Counted from the first letter of the stretch, positions 18,224-26,829 are shown. The stretch is DNA of 64,000 nt from an uncultured Prevotella sp. (GCA_944319815.1 CALUEX010000010.1:1-64000), one strand, 5' to 3'. Made by a program: numbers and translations. Notes: generated by a model not told the origin, from the sequence alone.

Positions 18224-18772
18224 ATGACCGCACAAACAACGGAAATACTTATTTACAAAGGCAAGAAATACGGTATGGCGACAGAGCCATTAGAGCCTTA
18301 CATAAGGAAAAACAACATAAAGTTTAACACAAGCTGCGTACTCTCTTGCTGTTGGCGTGGCTACGTCGGTACTTGGAGCATAGAGGGTAACAGGCTGTAC
18401 CTAATCGGCCTTGACACCGACGACAACGGAAAGAAAGTAGGGCTGGAATACCTGTTTCCAAGACATGAGAAAGTATTTGCCGACTGGTTCTCCGGCGAGC
18501 TACGCATAACTTACGGCAATTTAATGAAATACGTCCACCAAGGCTACGCCTCACTTTACGAAAAGGAACTGTTCTTGAAAATAGACAATGGCATAGTTAC
18601 AAACGAACGCGAAATAGACAACACTCAATATTACAACGCCCCTAAGGGAATGGAAAAACGCAATACGGACGACATTATTAAGGCCGTGCTCGGGGACAAT
18701 ATGAAAAGTACCGAAAGAAAAAAGCCAAGTAAGTTTAGGCGTTGGATTGACTCGTTGTTAAAAAACTCCTGA
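18224..18772 (+). CDS. Hypothetical protein, 182 aa
   Basis: It is a soluble protein beginning MTAQTTEILIYKGKKYGMAT, with TSCVLSCCWRGYVGTWSIEG (a Cys pair) and LITYGNLMKYVHQGYASLYE-like stretches, then a basic tail (KKPSKFRRWIDSLLKN). The fold may be a beta-rich small-domain protein of the type often paired with the upstream 379-aa gene. A terminator hairpin follows 9 bp after the stop. Unknown function. Confidence 0.75.
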   Translation: MTAQTTEILIYKGKKYGMATEPLEPYIRKNNIKFNTSCVLSCCWRGYVGTWSIEGNRLYLIGLDTDDNGKKVGLEYLFPRHEKVFADWFSGELRITYGNLMKYVHQGYASLYEKELFLKIDNGIVTNEREIDNTQYYNAPKGMEKRNTDDIIKAVLGDNMKSTERKKPSKFRRWIDSLLKNS

Positions 18773-18780
18773 AAATATAA

Positions 18781-18836
18781 ATTCCCCTTGCATCTTTGGA
18801 TGATTTACCCAAAAGATGCAAGGGGGAATGTTTTAT
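18781..18836 (+). terminator. Rho-independent terminator after the 182-aa gene
   Basis: Arms attccccttgcatcttt and its complement with one bulged G, then gttttat. This closes the plus-strand gene pair of the island. Confidence 0.8.
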
Positions 18837-18863
18837 GCTAAATGTAAGTAGCCAACACCGTCT

Positions 18864-18936
18864 GTCTACGGGTATGTCCTTGTCCACGTTCTTGCATCCC
18901 CACACGGCATAATAAAGCAAGTATGCCAAGGCTGCG
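18864..18936 (-). pseudogene. Fragment of the FucP-like permease gene (C-terminus)
   Basis: These 73 bp align base for base, with 3-4 changes, to 20645-20717, the last coding part of the permease (LAYLLYYAVWGCKN). The stop codon is not kept, and upstream sequence switches abruptly to the duplicated thi leader at a shared 'ctgcg'. It is therefore a stray copy joined by recombination. Confidence 0.85.
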
Positions 18937-19033
18937 GACAAACCGTAAAACCTTATAACCGTAAAAATCTGTACTGTGAAAGGCGGAATGCACGGACGTG
19001 CTGCCCCTATGCGGTTTGAAAGAATGAATGTCA

Positions 19034-19126
19034 TCAAAACTCCCAGCGTCGGCATTATCCGTACTGGTGCAATGTGTATCATCTCAGCCACTGACGGACA
19101 CAACTCCGCCGGGCACCACCTTTTGA
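19034..19126 (-). promoter_or_regulatory. Second TPP riboswitch copy (orphan)
   Basis: The aptamer sequence is identical to 14333-14425, at a constant offset of 4701 bp, including the CUGAGA and GGAUAAUGCC elements and the P1 stem. Downstream on the minus strand there is no thiamine gene, only the permease fragment and then the convergent end of the island. The promoter ahead of it is also kept. Confidence 0.9.
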
Positions 19127-19135
19127 GTACGTCCG

Positions 19136-19166
19136 CAAAGTTAGTGCTTTAATATGTAACGGCAAA
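19136..19166 (-). promoter_or_regulatory. Promoter of the orphan riboswitch
   Basis: Minus strand: TTTG (19166-19163), 19-bp spacer, TAACTTTG (19143-19136). It differs from the functional thi promoter by one base in the -7 element (TATC to TAAC), and both fit TAnnTTTG. Confidence 0.75.
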
Positions 19167-19196
19167 ACTTTTCTGCGTTTTTTATTTGCGCGGGCA

Positions 19197-20030
19197 TTAA
19201 AAACCACTGCCACGGCAAACGGTAAATTCCAATTTCTGTAAACCGTATTTATAAATGTTAGCAAGTATCAACGAATACTTCAGCTCCTCGCCTTCGGCCA
19301 GGAGTTCCCTTACCCGGGCGAACTCGTCTTGCGGTATGACGTCTTTCAGCATAGGGCCGCCGCCTGAAGCGGACACAAGCCTTATCGTGCCGGTAAGCGG
19401 CGATATTACGTAGGCATAATACGCCATGTACGGCACTTTGTTGAACTTTATCCAGTCTGGGTCGTCCTTCGGAAGGACAGTCTCAAGATAGATGCGCTTG
19501 TGTTCATACTGCAGATATGCCGTAAGTCCGCCAGACGTGAGCACACCGCCGTCACTGTTCACCTTTATTTCAGGCTCAATGGCATACTTCCCATACGGAC
19601 ACAGGTCATAATACTCTATGTCCTCCTCGCTGTTCACAATGGGTTCTCCTGGCGTTTCCGGCTCCGTTACTGTGCGGTCTTCAAGTATCTCTATCAACTT
19701 ATACCTGCAATTCGAGCCGTCGGCAGGCGGATTGGCGAGGATGGTTTTCCTTACTTTCAGCTCATAAGCGTGTCCCTTTTCATACGTAAAGCCCTCGATT
19801 GCGCCGAACACCAGGCTTTTACACTGCCCGTCCCCGCCCTCTTCCTTCACCAGCATACACTCGATGGGAAACTCTGCATTGGTGTCGAAAAGGTCGTAAG
19901 TTATGCCTGTCTTTTCCGAGACAGACATTGAAATGACCTTCACAACGTCGCCCTGTTCACCATCATCAACACTGCAGCTTGCTACAACGACGGCGATTGC
20001 CAGCACCAAGGGGACAAGATAAGTTTTCAT
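19197..20030 (-). CDS. DUF4377-type lipoprotein, 277 aa
   Basis: A lipoprotein signal (LAIAVVVASC) leads into an acidic start, so it is probably surface- or periplasm-anchored. Residues about 50-125 (ECMLVKEEGGDGQCKSL, FGAIEGFTYEKGHAYELKV, then YKLIEILEDRTV) resemble DUF4377, a short domain found in secreted proteins. The rest (about 150-277) has no family I recognise. Its stop lies 30 bp before the orphan thi promoter on the same strand. A nine-G run sits where its -33 element should be. Confidence 0.75.
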   Translation of the reverse strand: MKTYLVPLVLAIAVVVASCSVDDGEQGDVVKVISMSVSEKTGITYDLFDTNAEFPIECMLVKEEGGDGQCKSLVFGAIEGFTYEKGHAYELKVRKTILANPPADGSNCRYKLIEILEDRTVTEPETPGEPIVNSEEDIEYYDLCPYGKYAIEPEIKVNSDGGVLTSGGLTAYLQYEHKRIYLETVLPKDDPDWIKFNKVPYMAYYAYVISPLTGTIRLVSASGGGPMLKDVIPQDEFARVRELLAEGEELKYSLILANIYKYGLQKLEFTVCRGSGF

Positions 20031-20070
20031 ACCAGGCTTATTTTATCGTTAAACGTTACATTTGTATATG

Positions 20071-20102
20071 CAAAAATAAGCATTTTCCCGATAGGGGGGG
20101 GG
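20071..20102 (-). promoter_or_regulatory. Promoter of the DUF4377 lipoprotein with a homopolymer in the spacer/-33 zone
   Basis: A TATTTTTG -7 element (20078-20071 on the minus strand) is 40 bp before the gene. About 19 bp upstream, where TTG should be, lies a run of nine C (G9 on the plus strand, 20094-20102). Length changes in this run would shift promoter spacing. Confidence 0.5.
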
Positions 20103-20230
20103 TAAAAAAAATTAAACATTTACAAGAAATATTAACCATTGCGCGGCATATAACGGCAAACGGACAATACCAAGACAATAATGCGGAAGGCAACGGCCGT
20201 CATTAGGTCTGTAGACGGATAAATTACAAG

Positions 20231-20308
20231 AGGCTACCTTTTGCGCTCCAAAAGGTCATATCTTACACGACAAAAGGCCGCATTTTACAATACAAAACAC
20301 GGCATATC
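20231..20308. repeat. AAAAGG hairpin repeat, decayed copy
   Basis: Successive aaaagg units (caaaaggtcatatc, caaaaggccgcattttac) and an imperfect return arm (aaaacacggcat). Same family as 7455-7563 but without an intact stem or the GTTGATTATCAAC tail. Confidence 0.6.
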
Positions 20309-20311
20309 ATA

Positions 20312-20507
20312 AACCCAAATCGGCCATTAGACCGCAATGTTTCAATTTCTATAGTTTTATTATTGCTTCTTACCGTCTTATGACTTCTGCCGCCGTCTTT
20401 TCTTCCGTTCCGTCTCGACGTAGCCCGCTACGCCTTCGACAAAACGGAAGAAAAACCGTCTGCCATAAGTACATAATCCGTCCAAGCTCTAATGACCGAT
20501 TTGGGAT
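20312..20507. mobile_element. Miniature element A, copy 1 (196 bp)
   Basis: The ends are inverted repeats: aacccaaatcggccattaga at the left and taatgaccgatttggg at the right. The core (gttttattattgcttcttac ... tcttttcttccgttccgtct ... ctgccataagtacataatcc) matches 31298-31494 in the opposite orientation. It contains an internal stem of cttccgtt and aacggaag. No coding capacity. Confidence 0.85.
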
Positions 20508-20641
20508 AAAGCTGGAGAAAACACCATGGCATGAAAACAGAAAACCCCTTGGACCTGCCTGCCAAGAGGACAAAGGCCCAAGGGGTAAATATACATAGGC
20601 AAAAGGCGCGGCGCAAAACACGCCACACACCTCTACCATTG

Positions 20642-21949
20642 TCAGTCTACGGGTATATCCTTGTTCACGTTCTTGCATCCCCACACGGCATAGTAAAGCA
20701 AGTATGCCAAGGCTGCGAACGGAACGAAGTAAGACACCATATAGCCGGCCTTGTCGGCGATGAAGTTCTGTATGAGCGGGAGCACTCCGCCGCCTACCAC
20801 CATCATCATGAATATGCCTGAAGCGGCGGCCGTGTACTTGCCAAGCCCTTCGGTGGCAAGGTTGAATATGCTGGCCCACATCACCGAGGTGCACAGTCCG
20901 CAGAGCACCAGGAGCAGCGCACTGACGGGCACCGTGACCATGGCGAACGACGAACCGGTGAACACCGGCATGGACGTCGTGGTCTCCTTTGACAACATTA
21001 TGGCCACAAGTATAAGCACCATGGCCACCGTAGATACGGTTATCATCATCACGCGGCTCGACACCTTGTCGGCAATGAAGCCCGCAACGAAACGTCCCAC
21101 AAGCATCAGCAGCCAGTAAGTGCCGGCCACGAAACCACCGATGGCGGCGGCATCGCCCAGCACACCCGCGCCACTGGCCGACGTGTCGGAGATGTAGAAG
21201 TTAAGCGTGCCCGGTATACCGATTTCCACACCAACGTAAACAAAGATGCCGATTACGCCGAGAGTGCAGTGACGGAAGGCCCAGGGGCTGTGCTCGAACA
21301 CCGTGTCCTTGGTGGCCTTGCCCATCTCCGGGTCGGCGATGGGGATGAACGAAAGCACGATAAACGCACCGGCAAACACCGTCATGGCGATGTAAAGCAC
21401 GAGGTTGACGTCGCTGATGGCCGTGTCCTTGGTGACTGTTCCGACGAGCGCGCCCACCAACATAGGCGTCAGCGTACCGGCAAGCGAGTTGAGCGTGCCA
21501 CCGATGAGGTTGAGCTGGTTGCCACGGTTGCCGCCACCGCCAAGCAGGTTGAGCATCGGGTTGACCACAGTGTTAAGCATACATACGGAAAAACCGCAGA
21601 TAAACGCACCCAAGAGGTAAACCCAAAAGCCCGTAAGACCCACAGGGAAGCCTGACAGATACTGCACGAGCACACCTACGAAGCCTACGGCTATGGCCGC
21701 CAGGGCCGTCTTCTTGTAACCGATTTTGATAAGCATCTTACCGGCCGGGATGCCCATGAACAGGTAAGCAAGAAAGTTCATCATGTTACCCATCATGCCC
21801 AACGTGTTACTGCCCATCAACTCCGGCTGGTTCTTCCAAATGACGCCAATCGGCGCAGCCAGGTTGGTGACGAACGAAATCATCGCGTAGATGAACATCA
21901 TCGCTATGATTGCAATGAACCGTCCGCTTTGTTTACTTGTTGTATTCAT
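20642..21949 (-). CDS. FucP-like MFS sugar permease, 435 aa
   Basis: About twelve hydrophobic segments; the sequence fits the fucose/glucose-galactose permease branch of the major facilitator superfamily (ICGFSVCMLNTVVNPMLNLL, YISDTSASGAGVL, LLMLVGRFVAGFIADKVSSR between segments). It probably imports a sugar by proton symport across the inner membrane; the exact sugar is unknown. It ends NKDIPVD, and a scrap of this end is duplicated at 18.9 kb. It lies 25 bp after the zinc-ribbon gene and may be co-transcribed with it. Confidence 0.85.
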   Translation of the reverse strand: MNTTSKQSGRFIAIIAMMFIYAMISFVTNLAAPIGVIWKNQPELMGSNTLGMMGNMMNFLAYLFMGIPAGKMLIKIGYKKTALAAIAVGFVGVLVQYLSGFPVGLTGFWVYLLGAFICGFSVCMLNTVVNPMLNLLGGGGNRGNQLNLIGGTLNSLAGTLTPMLVGALVGTVTKDTAISDVNLVLYIAMTVFAGAFIVLSFIPIADPEMGKATKDTVFEHSPWAFRHCTLGVIGIFVYVGVEIGIPGTLNFYISDTSASGAGVLGDAAAIGGFVAGTYWLLMLVGRFVAGFIADKVSSRVMMITVSTVAMVLILVAIMLSKETTTSMPVFTGSSFAMVTVPVSALLLVLCGLCTSVMWASIFNLATEGLGKYTAAASGIFMMMVVGGGVLPLIQNFIADKAGYMVSYFVPFAALAYLLYYAVWGCKNVNKDIPVD

Positions 21950-21974
21950 GGTCTTATGTATTTATAAAGTCGTC

Positions 21975-22832
21975 TTACGACAGTTTCTCCTCGGGCACGA
22001 AGTCGTCGCCCTCGTCCTTCTTCACCGTGCGTTTGCGTATGGCGCGCTTGCGCTTAGGCTTCTCCTCGACGGGTTTGTCGGCCTTGATGCCGGCCAGTTC
22101 CGGGTCGATGAGTATGCGTCCGCAGTATTCGCAGACGATGATTTTCTTGTGCATCTTGATGTCGAGCTGGCGCTGTGGCGGTATTTTATTGAAACATCCG
22201 CCGCAAGCGTCGCGCTGTACGTAGACGATGCCGAGGCCGTTGCGTGCGTTCTTTCGTATGCGCTTGAAGCTGGCGAGGAGGCGCGGCTCAATCTTGACTT
22301 CCAAGTCCTTGGCCTTGGCTTTCAGCCTTTCCTCTTCGGCACGGGTCTCGTCCATTATTTCGTCAAGTTCGGTGCGCTTCTCCTCAAGAGCCTGACGGCG
22401 GTCGGCTATCAGTTCCTCGGTGCGCTGCATATCGGCGTTCTTTTCCTCAACCTTGGCGTTGGCCTCGCGTATCTTCTTGTTGCAGAGCTCTATCTCGAGC
22501 GACTGGAACTCTATTTCCTTGCTCAACGTGTCATACTCGCGGTTGTTCTTCACGTCGTTAAGCTGCGCCTTGTAACGCTCCACACTGGCCTGTGCCTCGT
22601 TTATTTCGGCTTTCTTCTGCTTAACGGCATCCTCGAATTCCTTGATGTCGCTCTTGATGTTCTCCACACGGGTGGTAAGTCCGGCGATTTCGTCTTCAAG
22701 GTCTTGCACCTCAAGCGGCAACTCGCCGCGCAGCGCGCGCTCCTCGTCGATGGCCGAAAGCGTTGTTTGCAACTGGTAGAGAGTCTTCAGTCTCTCCTCT
22801 ACTGACAAGTCTGTAGGGTCTTTTTTTGCCAT
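21975..22832 (-). CDS. Coiled-coil C4-type zinc-ribbon protein, 285 aa
   Basis: I start at 22832 (MAKKDPTDLSVEERLKTLYQ). Residues about 20-190 are a long coiled coil. A zinc ribbon follows with Cys pairs in RDACGGCFNKIPPQRQ and IIVCEYCGRIL. The tail is basic (KRKRAIRKRTVKK). This is the conserved protein regularly encoded next to Nif3 in Bacteroidetes. A role in RNA or ribosome biology has been suggested for relatives, but it is unproven here. The Nif3 gene is upstream on the same strand. Confidence 0.87.
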   Translation of the reverse strand: MAKKDPTDLSVEERLKTLYQLQTTLSAIDEERALRGELPLEVQDLEDEIAGLTTRVENIKSDIKEFEDAVKQKKAEINEAQASVERYKAQLNDVKNNREYDTLSKEIEFQSLEIELCNKKIREANAKVEEKNADMQRTEELIADRRQALEEKRTELDEIMDETRAEEERLKAKAKDLEVKIEPRLLASFKRIRKNARNGLGIVYVQRDACGGCFNKIPPQRQLDIKMHKKIIVCEYCGRILIDPELAGIKADKPVEEKPKRKRAIRKRTVKKDEGDDFVPEEKLS

Positions 22833-23033
22833 ATTTCCTTTTTTAGTTGACAAGCCACAAGCAGACAAGAGACAAGGCAATATGCCTTGCAGCCAATCCG
22901 TCTACGGCTCGTTAGTTATCTTAATGTATATTTCAATAATCCCGTCAAAGCGCAAAGCCACGTCGTTACAAGCAAGACTCATCATCGGCTCGTAACTCGT
23001 CTGCTCGTCCCTTGTAACTTATCCGCTCGTCTG

Positions 23034-23831
23034 CTACAAATAAAGAATAGGGTTCGTGTTGGTCTTCGTGAGATAAGCCTTCACGCCCTTACACTCCCTT
23101 TCGATTATCTCCTTGAATATTTCGTTCGTGAATTGCTCACTTTGGTAATGCCCGATTACGGCGATTTGAATTTCCTGCTCGTGCCCGAAATACTCGTGAT
23201 AGTGCATCTCGCCCGTAACGAATGCGTCGGCTCCCTCAGCAATGGCATCGCCAAGAAGGAACGAACCGGCACCGCCGCACACGGCTACCGTCTTGATTGA
23301 CCGGCGCAACAGCTGGTTGCACTCTACGCACTCAACGTCGAACGTGCGCTTGAGCATCACGATGAAGTCGTCGGCAGCCAGCGGTTCGGCCAAATTACCT
23401 ACCACTCCGCTGCCACACTCGATGCCGTCAACCGTCTTGCCGGCGAAAAAACGGCAGTCTTCAAGCCCCATTTTCTCCGCTATTTTGAAGTTTACGCCGC
23501 CCGGCGCATTGTCGATGTTGGTGTGCATCGACACTATCGTGATGTCGTTTTTCAATGCCTTCACCACGGTACGCTGTACATAATCCCCATCGGTGATATG
23601 TTTCAGGGCATGGAAAATCAACGGATGGTGGCTCACGATGAGGTTGCAGCCCAAGGCCACGGCCTCGTCTACCACTGCCTCCGTAACGTCAAGGCACAAT
23701 AAAGCCCCTGATACTTCCGCCTCTGTCAATCCTACCTGCAAGCCGGCATTGTCAAAGCTCTCTTGCAGGGGCAGGGGCGCGAAACGTTCAAGGGCATCAA
23801 CCACTTCTCTTATTTTCACGCTTTTCAGCAT
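23034..23831 (-). CDS. Nif3-like dinuclear metal-centre protein (GTP cyclohydrolase I type 2 family)
   Basis: At 265 aa it is the short form of the Nif3 family, lacking the central insert found in longer bacterial members. Metal-binding segments are visible: NLIVSHHPLIFHALK, VSMHTNIDNAPGGVN, TGEMHYHEYFGHEQEIQI and GHYQSEQF. The start is MLKSVKIREVVDALE. Family members bind two metals; the physiological reaction is uncertain. It is paired with the zinc-ribbon gene downstream, a gene order I know from other Bacteroidetes. Confidence 0.9.
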   Translation of the reverse strand: MLKSVKIREVVDALERFAPLPLQESFDNAGLQVGLTEAEVSGALLCLDVTEAVVDEAVALGCNLIVSHHPLIFHALKHITDGDYVQRTVVKALKNDITIVSMHTNIDNAPGGVNFKIAEKMGLEDCRFFAGKTVDGIECGSGVVGNLAEPLAADDFIVMLKRTFDVECVECNQLLRRSIKTVAVCGGAGSFLLGDAIAEGADAFVTGEMHYHEYFGHEQEIQIAVIGHYQSEQFTNEIFKEIIERECKGVKAYLTKTNTNPILYL

Positions 23832-23919
23832 TTTATGTTACAAAGTGCAAAGATAATGATTTATCACGGCAAGGCCAAGCCACGCCGTCCTTATTTACAA
23901 TATTTAACCATAAGGCACA

Positions 23920-23958
23920 TACTCCAGCCCCTTCCCAACCTCCCCGAGGGGAGGAGAA
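23920..23958. repeat. Loose GGGAGGG-type repeat
   Basis: ccccttcccaacctccccga followed by ggggaggag, then a 'ttgtcttaactctc' segment related to the GGAGTTAA family. It fills the gap between the Nif3 gene and the DUF169 gene. Confidence 0.55.
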
Positions 23959-24035
23959 TGAATGAAAAAGCTATTGTCTTAACTCTCTTCTTTACTCCTT
24001 CTACTACTGATAAAAACTCCTTTAACGACCAGTCC

Positions 24036-24752
24036 CTACTTCTGTATCTCCCCGTTGATGCGTTTCCTCACCACGGAAAAGGCTTTCTGGAACAAGGCCG
24101 ACTGCTTCATTGTCTGCACCATCTCCCTAAACCTGCACATGGGGACGGTGAACGTCAGCTCGTCACGCGGCACTAACGGACGCGCCGAGGGGTCGAGCAT
24201 ACCGATAAAACAGCTACGTCCGCCGCGGCTGTTCTCCTGTGCGGCAAAGGTCACTATGCTGCAACAGCCTGAGGCAAAGCGCGTGCACACGGCATCGTCG
24301 GCATTATTGTCGTAGAACGCCCACGAACAAAGCCCCGAAAGCACATCTGGCGTTGCGAAAAAGACTATGCCCTCCATGCCGTCGAGGCTCTCCAGGCGGT
24401 CAAGGCGCACAAAGTTAAGGTAGGGCTTGTCAGTAAGGCGGATACCGAGACGGCCAATATACTCCGCCACTTGCTCCTTTGTCTGCTTATAGTGTTCCAC
24501 TTCCGACACGAACACGGGCACACGCTCCAGCATCGGTTTGAACGCCGTGTACAAGCCGCCACCGCCACACAGCACGTTGTCGGCGCACAAAGTAAGCGGT
24601 TCACCGTCACAAACCTTGCGTATGGCGCCGATTATGCAACGCGGCACCCGCCCCACTTCTCCCACTGCCTCGCGGCTGTAGCCGAAGGCTATGGGCATCG
24701 GCACGCTCTCGCCGAAGGCCTCGCGATACGTAGCTATAAAATCCTTGAGCAT
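24036..24752 (-). CDS. DUF169 family protein, 238 aa
   Basis: It fits DUF169: CIIGAIRKVCDGEPLTLCAD, CGGGGLYTAF, VLSGLCSWAFYDNNADDAVC, CCSIVTFAAQENSRGGRSCF with conserved Cys. I start at 24752 (MLKDFIATYREAFGES) because the upstream extension has a membrane-like, unrelated character. DUF169 proteins are often annotated as putative archaeal/anaerobe tetrapyrrole- or Fe-S-associated, but their function is unknown. It is in the same direction as mgsA, 103 bp downstream of it. Confidence 0.8.
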   Translation of the reverse strand: MLKDFIATYREAFGESVPMPIAFGYSREAVGEVGRVPRCIIGAIRKVCDGEPLTLCADNVLCGGGGLYTAFKPMLERVPVFVSEVEHYKQTKEQVAEYIGRLGIRLTDKPYLNFVRLDRLESLDGMEGIVFFATPDVLSGLCSWAFYDNNADDAVCTRFASGCCSIVTFAAQENSRGGRSCFIGMLDPSARPLVPRDELTFTVPMCRFREMVQTMKQSALFQKAFSVVRKRINGEIQK

Positions 24753-24855
24753 AATATATATGTCTTTATTCCTGACAAAATCCTTTATGTATGCCGTGTC
24801 TCCATAGCACACATAAAGAGTAATCACGGCCTATCGCCACCGTGCCTCGCGCCGT

Positions 24856-25419
24856 TTACGCAGAGGCGTCGGCCTCCGCCGCGCCCGTTGCCTCGCTTTG
24901 GTCTGCCGCGCCCGTTTCCTTCATCACCTTCTCCAAGGCGTCCGACACGATGTTCTTGTTCTCGAAACGCCTTGAGTAGTTGGTGTAGTCCGGATGGTTG
25001 CGCTCGTAAGACCCGTCCGTGAATAGCGGACTTGTTATTATGTGGTCAGCCGTGGAGCGGTTGCAGCAGAACACGATGTTCTCCACACCGGCCAAACGTG
25101 TCAACGCCTTCACGTCCGTGTCGTGCGGCTGTAGGGTCATCGGGTCGGTGAAGAAGAACAGATAGTCAATCTCACCTTCCACAATGCGTGACCCTATCTG
25201 CTGGTCGCCGCCCAACGGACCCGACTTCAATATGGTTATATCCCACTCTATATCGGGGTGTTTCTCCTCCAACGCCTTTTTGATTAGCGTGCCGGTAGTG
25301 CCCGTACAATAGAACTTATGCCCCATCAGGCGCTCAGAGTTCCATAGCACCCACTCAATCATGTCCTTCTTCATGGCGTCATGCGCCACAAGCCCGATTT
25401 TCCTAACAATCTTTTCCAT
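24856..25419 (-). CDS. mgsA: Methylglyoxal synthase
   Basis: Converts dihydroxyacetone phosphate to methylglyoxal and phosphate, a bypass that relieves sugar-phosphate stress. The 187-aa protein has IGLVAHDAMKKDMIEWVL at the start, the phosphate loop YCTGTTGTLIKKALEE, the catalytic Asp region SGPLGGDQQIGSRIVEGEID and FFTDPMTLQPHDTDVKALTR. The tail (ADQSEATGAAEADASA) is an extra low-complexity extension. With FucO in the same window, a methylglyoxal-lactaldehyde-propanediol route is possible, but this is inference. Confidence 0.93.
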   Translation of the reverse strand: MEKIVRKIGLVAHDAMKKDMIEWVLWNSERLMGHKFYCTGTTGTLIKKALEEKHPDIEWDITILKSGPLGGDQQIGSRIVEGEIDYLFFFTDPMTLQPHDTDVKALTRLAGVENIVFCCNRSTADHIITSPLFTDGSYERNHPDYTNYSRRFENKNIVSDALEKVMKETGAADQSEATGAAEADASA

Positions 25420-25807
25420 ACTCCTGAAATTATGTTTACGTTTATATGAATGTCCGCAATTAGCCAGCACCCACCGCCGGGCCGTAAGCCAAAGTCGTTA
25501 CGCGCCGCAACAAAGATAGTGAAAGGCGAGAGCAAAGCGGAATAAAAGAACAAAGTTTTTGGATTCCATTTGCCGAGCCGCATCATATCTTCATGCAACA
25601 AAGATAAGCAAAATTATCGACACGCCCATTATTTATCCATGATAAAATGCAATAAAAACGTCGCTTGCTTACGCTACTGCATGAAATACGCATGGCAACA
25701 AAACGCATCCGTGGCGTTTCAAAATGGAGTTGATAACGTCTCTACACGTGGGTACTTAAAATTATGTTCATGCCAAATGTTACATCCCCAAGCCGTGAAT
25801 GAAAAAC

Positions 25808-25920
25808 AAAAGGGCACGTCTTGCGCGGCAAAACGTGCCCTTTTAAAGGCTAAAAGACGGCAAATCGCAACGCAATTTGCCGCATATTGGTAAACCGTTG
25901 ATTATCAATCGGTTAAACGG
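25808..25920. repeat. AAAAGG hairpin repeat with GTTGATTATCAAT tail, copy 2
   Basis: Hairpin arms aaaagggcacgt (25808-25819) and acgtgccctttt (25833-25844), then a second small stem cggcaaat/atttgccg (25858-25882), then gttgattatcaatcgg. It ends three bases before the nuclease stop, so it may terminate that gene on the minus strand. Confidence 0.75.
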
Positions 25921-25922
25921 TG

Positions 25923-26786
25923 TCACCAATCGGCTATGTCAGCCGTGGCCTCAACCTTGGTCTCAACGTCGTCGGGGAGCGACGGGAAGAAGTCGATGCC
26001 CGTGATGCGCTCCACCTCGTCAACCGTGTTCACGTAGTCGCCCTTGGGACGGTTGCCCTCGGCGTTCTTGTAGATGAAGCCTATGGCCTTGGGATTGTCG
26101 CCCGTGCGAAGCACCACCTTGAAGAAGGCCTCGGGCACAACGACCTTGTTCTTGCCGATAGTCTTGTGCTTGCCCTTATACAGGATTGGGCCGCACACTA
26201 TGTAGACGCCGCCGTAACTCTTGGCCCAGCGGCGGCAAGCCTGCTCCATCTCGTTCCAGTCGCCACGGTTGAGGTTGCCGTTCTGCGGGCACATATTGGT
26301 AAACAGGAACGACTCCTCCATGGCCCTCTCGCTATACTTGTTGTCGGCAGCCGGGCACATATGCCCGCGGTCGTAGCCCGAACCGTAATAGTCGGAGTCC
26401 TCGGCGCGCGGCGCGGGCACGTCCATGTCGGCCTGGAAGTCAACGCCCGAACGCTTTGCAGGGCCTTCGGTGCGGTCGGCCGTCAGGTGCCAGGCCACCC
26501 AGTTGGGCAGCATCGTCGTCTTGTTGTAGGACGTGACGTAGCCCGTCCTCACGAGCATCTGCTCGGGTAGGCCGTCGGGCGAGGCCTGTCTTAACAGTTC
26601 GTCGCCCCCGTCAACCGGCGCGGCGGCCTCGTGGGAGCCTTCGGCAGACTGCCGCGCATTCTCAATCTCGTTAACCAACGCCTTGCCAACCTCGTTGACA
26701 AGCGGTTTGTTGCGCTCCAAGAAGTCGCACGACGTAAGCACGACAACCGAGCACAATGCCAGGACATAAATCTTAACCTTACTCAT
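25923..26786 (-). CDS. Secreted DNA/RNA non-specific endonuclease, 287 aa
   Basis: It starts at 26786 with a lipoprotein signal peptide (MSKVKIYVLALCSVVVLTSC), so it is probably anchored in the envelope. The His-Me finger motif is YDRGHMCPAADNK with FTNMCPQNGNLNRGDWNEME, typical of NucA/EndA: DRGH carries the catalytic His, and the downstream Asn binds the metal. The length fits secreted family members. A likely role is nutrient salvage or DNA degradation outside the cell. A short unrelated small-ORF unit with its own terminator precedes it. Confidence 0.92.
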   Translation of the reverse strand: MSKVKIYVLALCSVVVLTSCDFLERNKPLVNEVGKALVNEIENARQSAEGSHEAAAPVDGGDELLRQASPDGLPEQMLVRTGYVTSYNKTTMLPNWVAWHLTADRTEGPAKRSGVDFQADMDVPAPRAEDSDYYGSGYDRGHMCPAADNKYSERAMEESFLFTNMCPQNGNLNRGDWNEMEQACRRWAKSYGGVYIVCGPILYKGKHKTIGKNKVVVPEAFFKVVLRTGDNPKAIGFIYKNAEGNRPKGDYVNTVDEVERITGIDFFPSLPDDVETKVEATADIADW

Positions 26787-26829
26787 ATCGAGGGCTAAAA
26801 TAGCTAATTTATCGGTTAAAAACAAGAAA

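Noticed and set aside
18735-19103. Minus-strand frame of 122 codons over the orphan riboswitch
   Set aside because: It reads through the TPP aptamer, the permease scrap and the terminator; only the permease piece has meaning and it is annotated as a fragment.
21891-22805. Plus-strand frame of 304 codons
   Set aside because: Antisense to the coiled-coil zinc-ribbon gene; Leu/Val-rich because the coiled coil is Glu/Lys-rich on the other strand.
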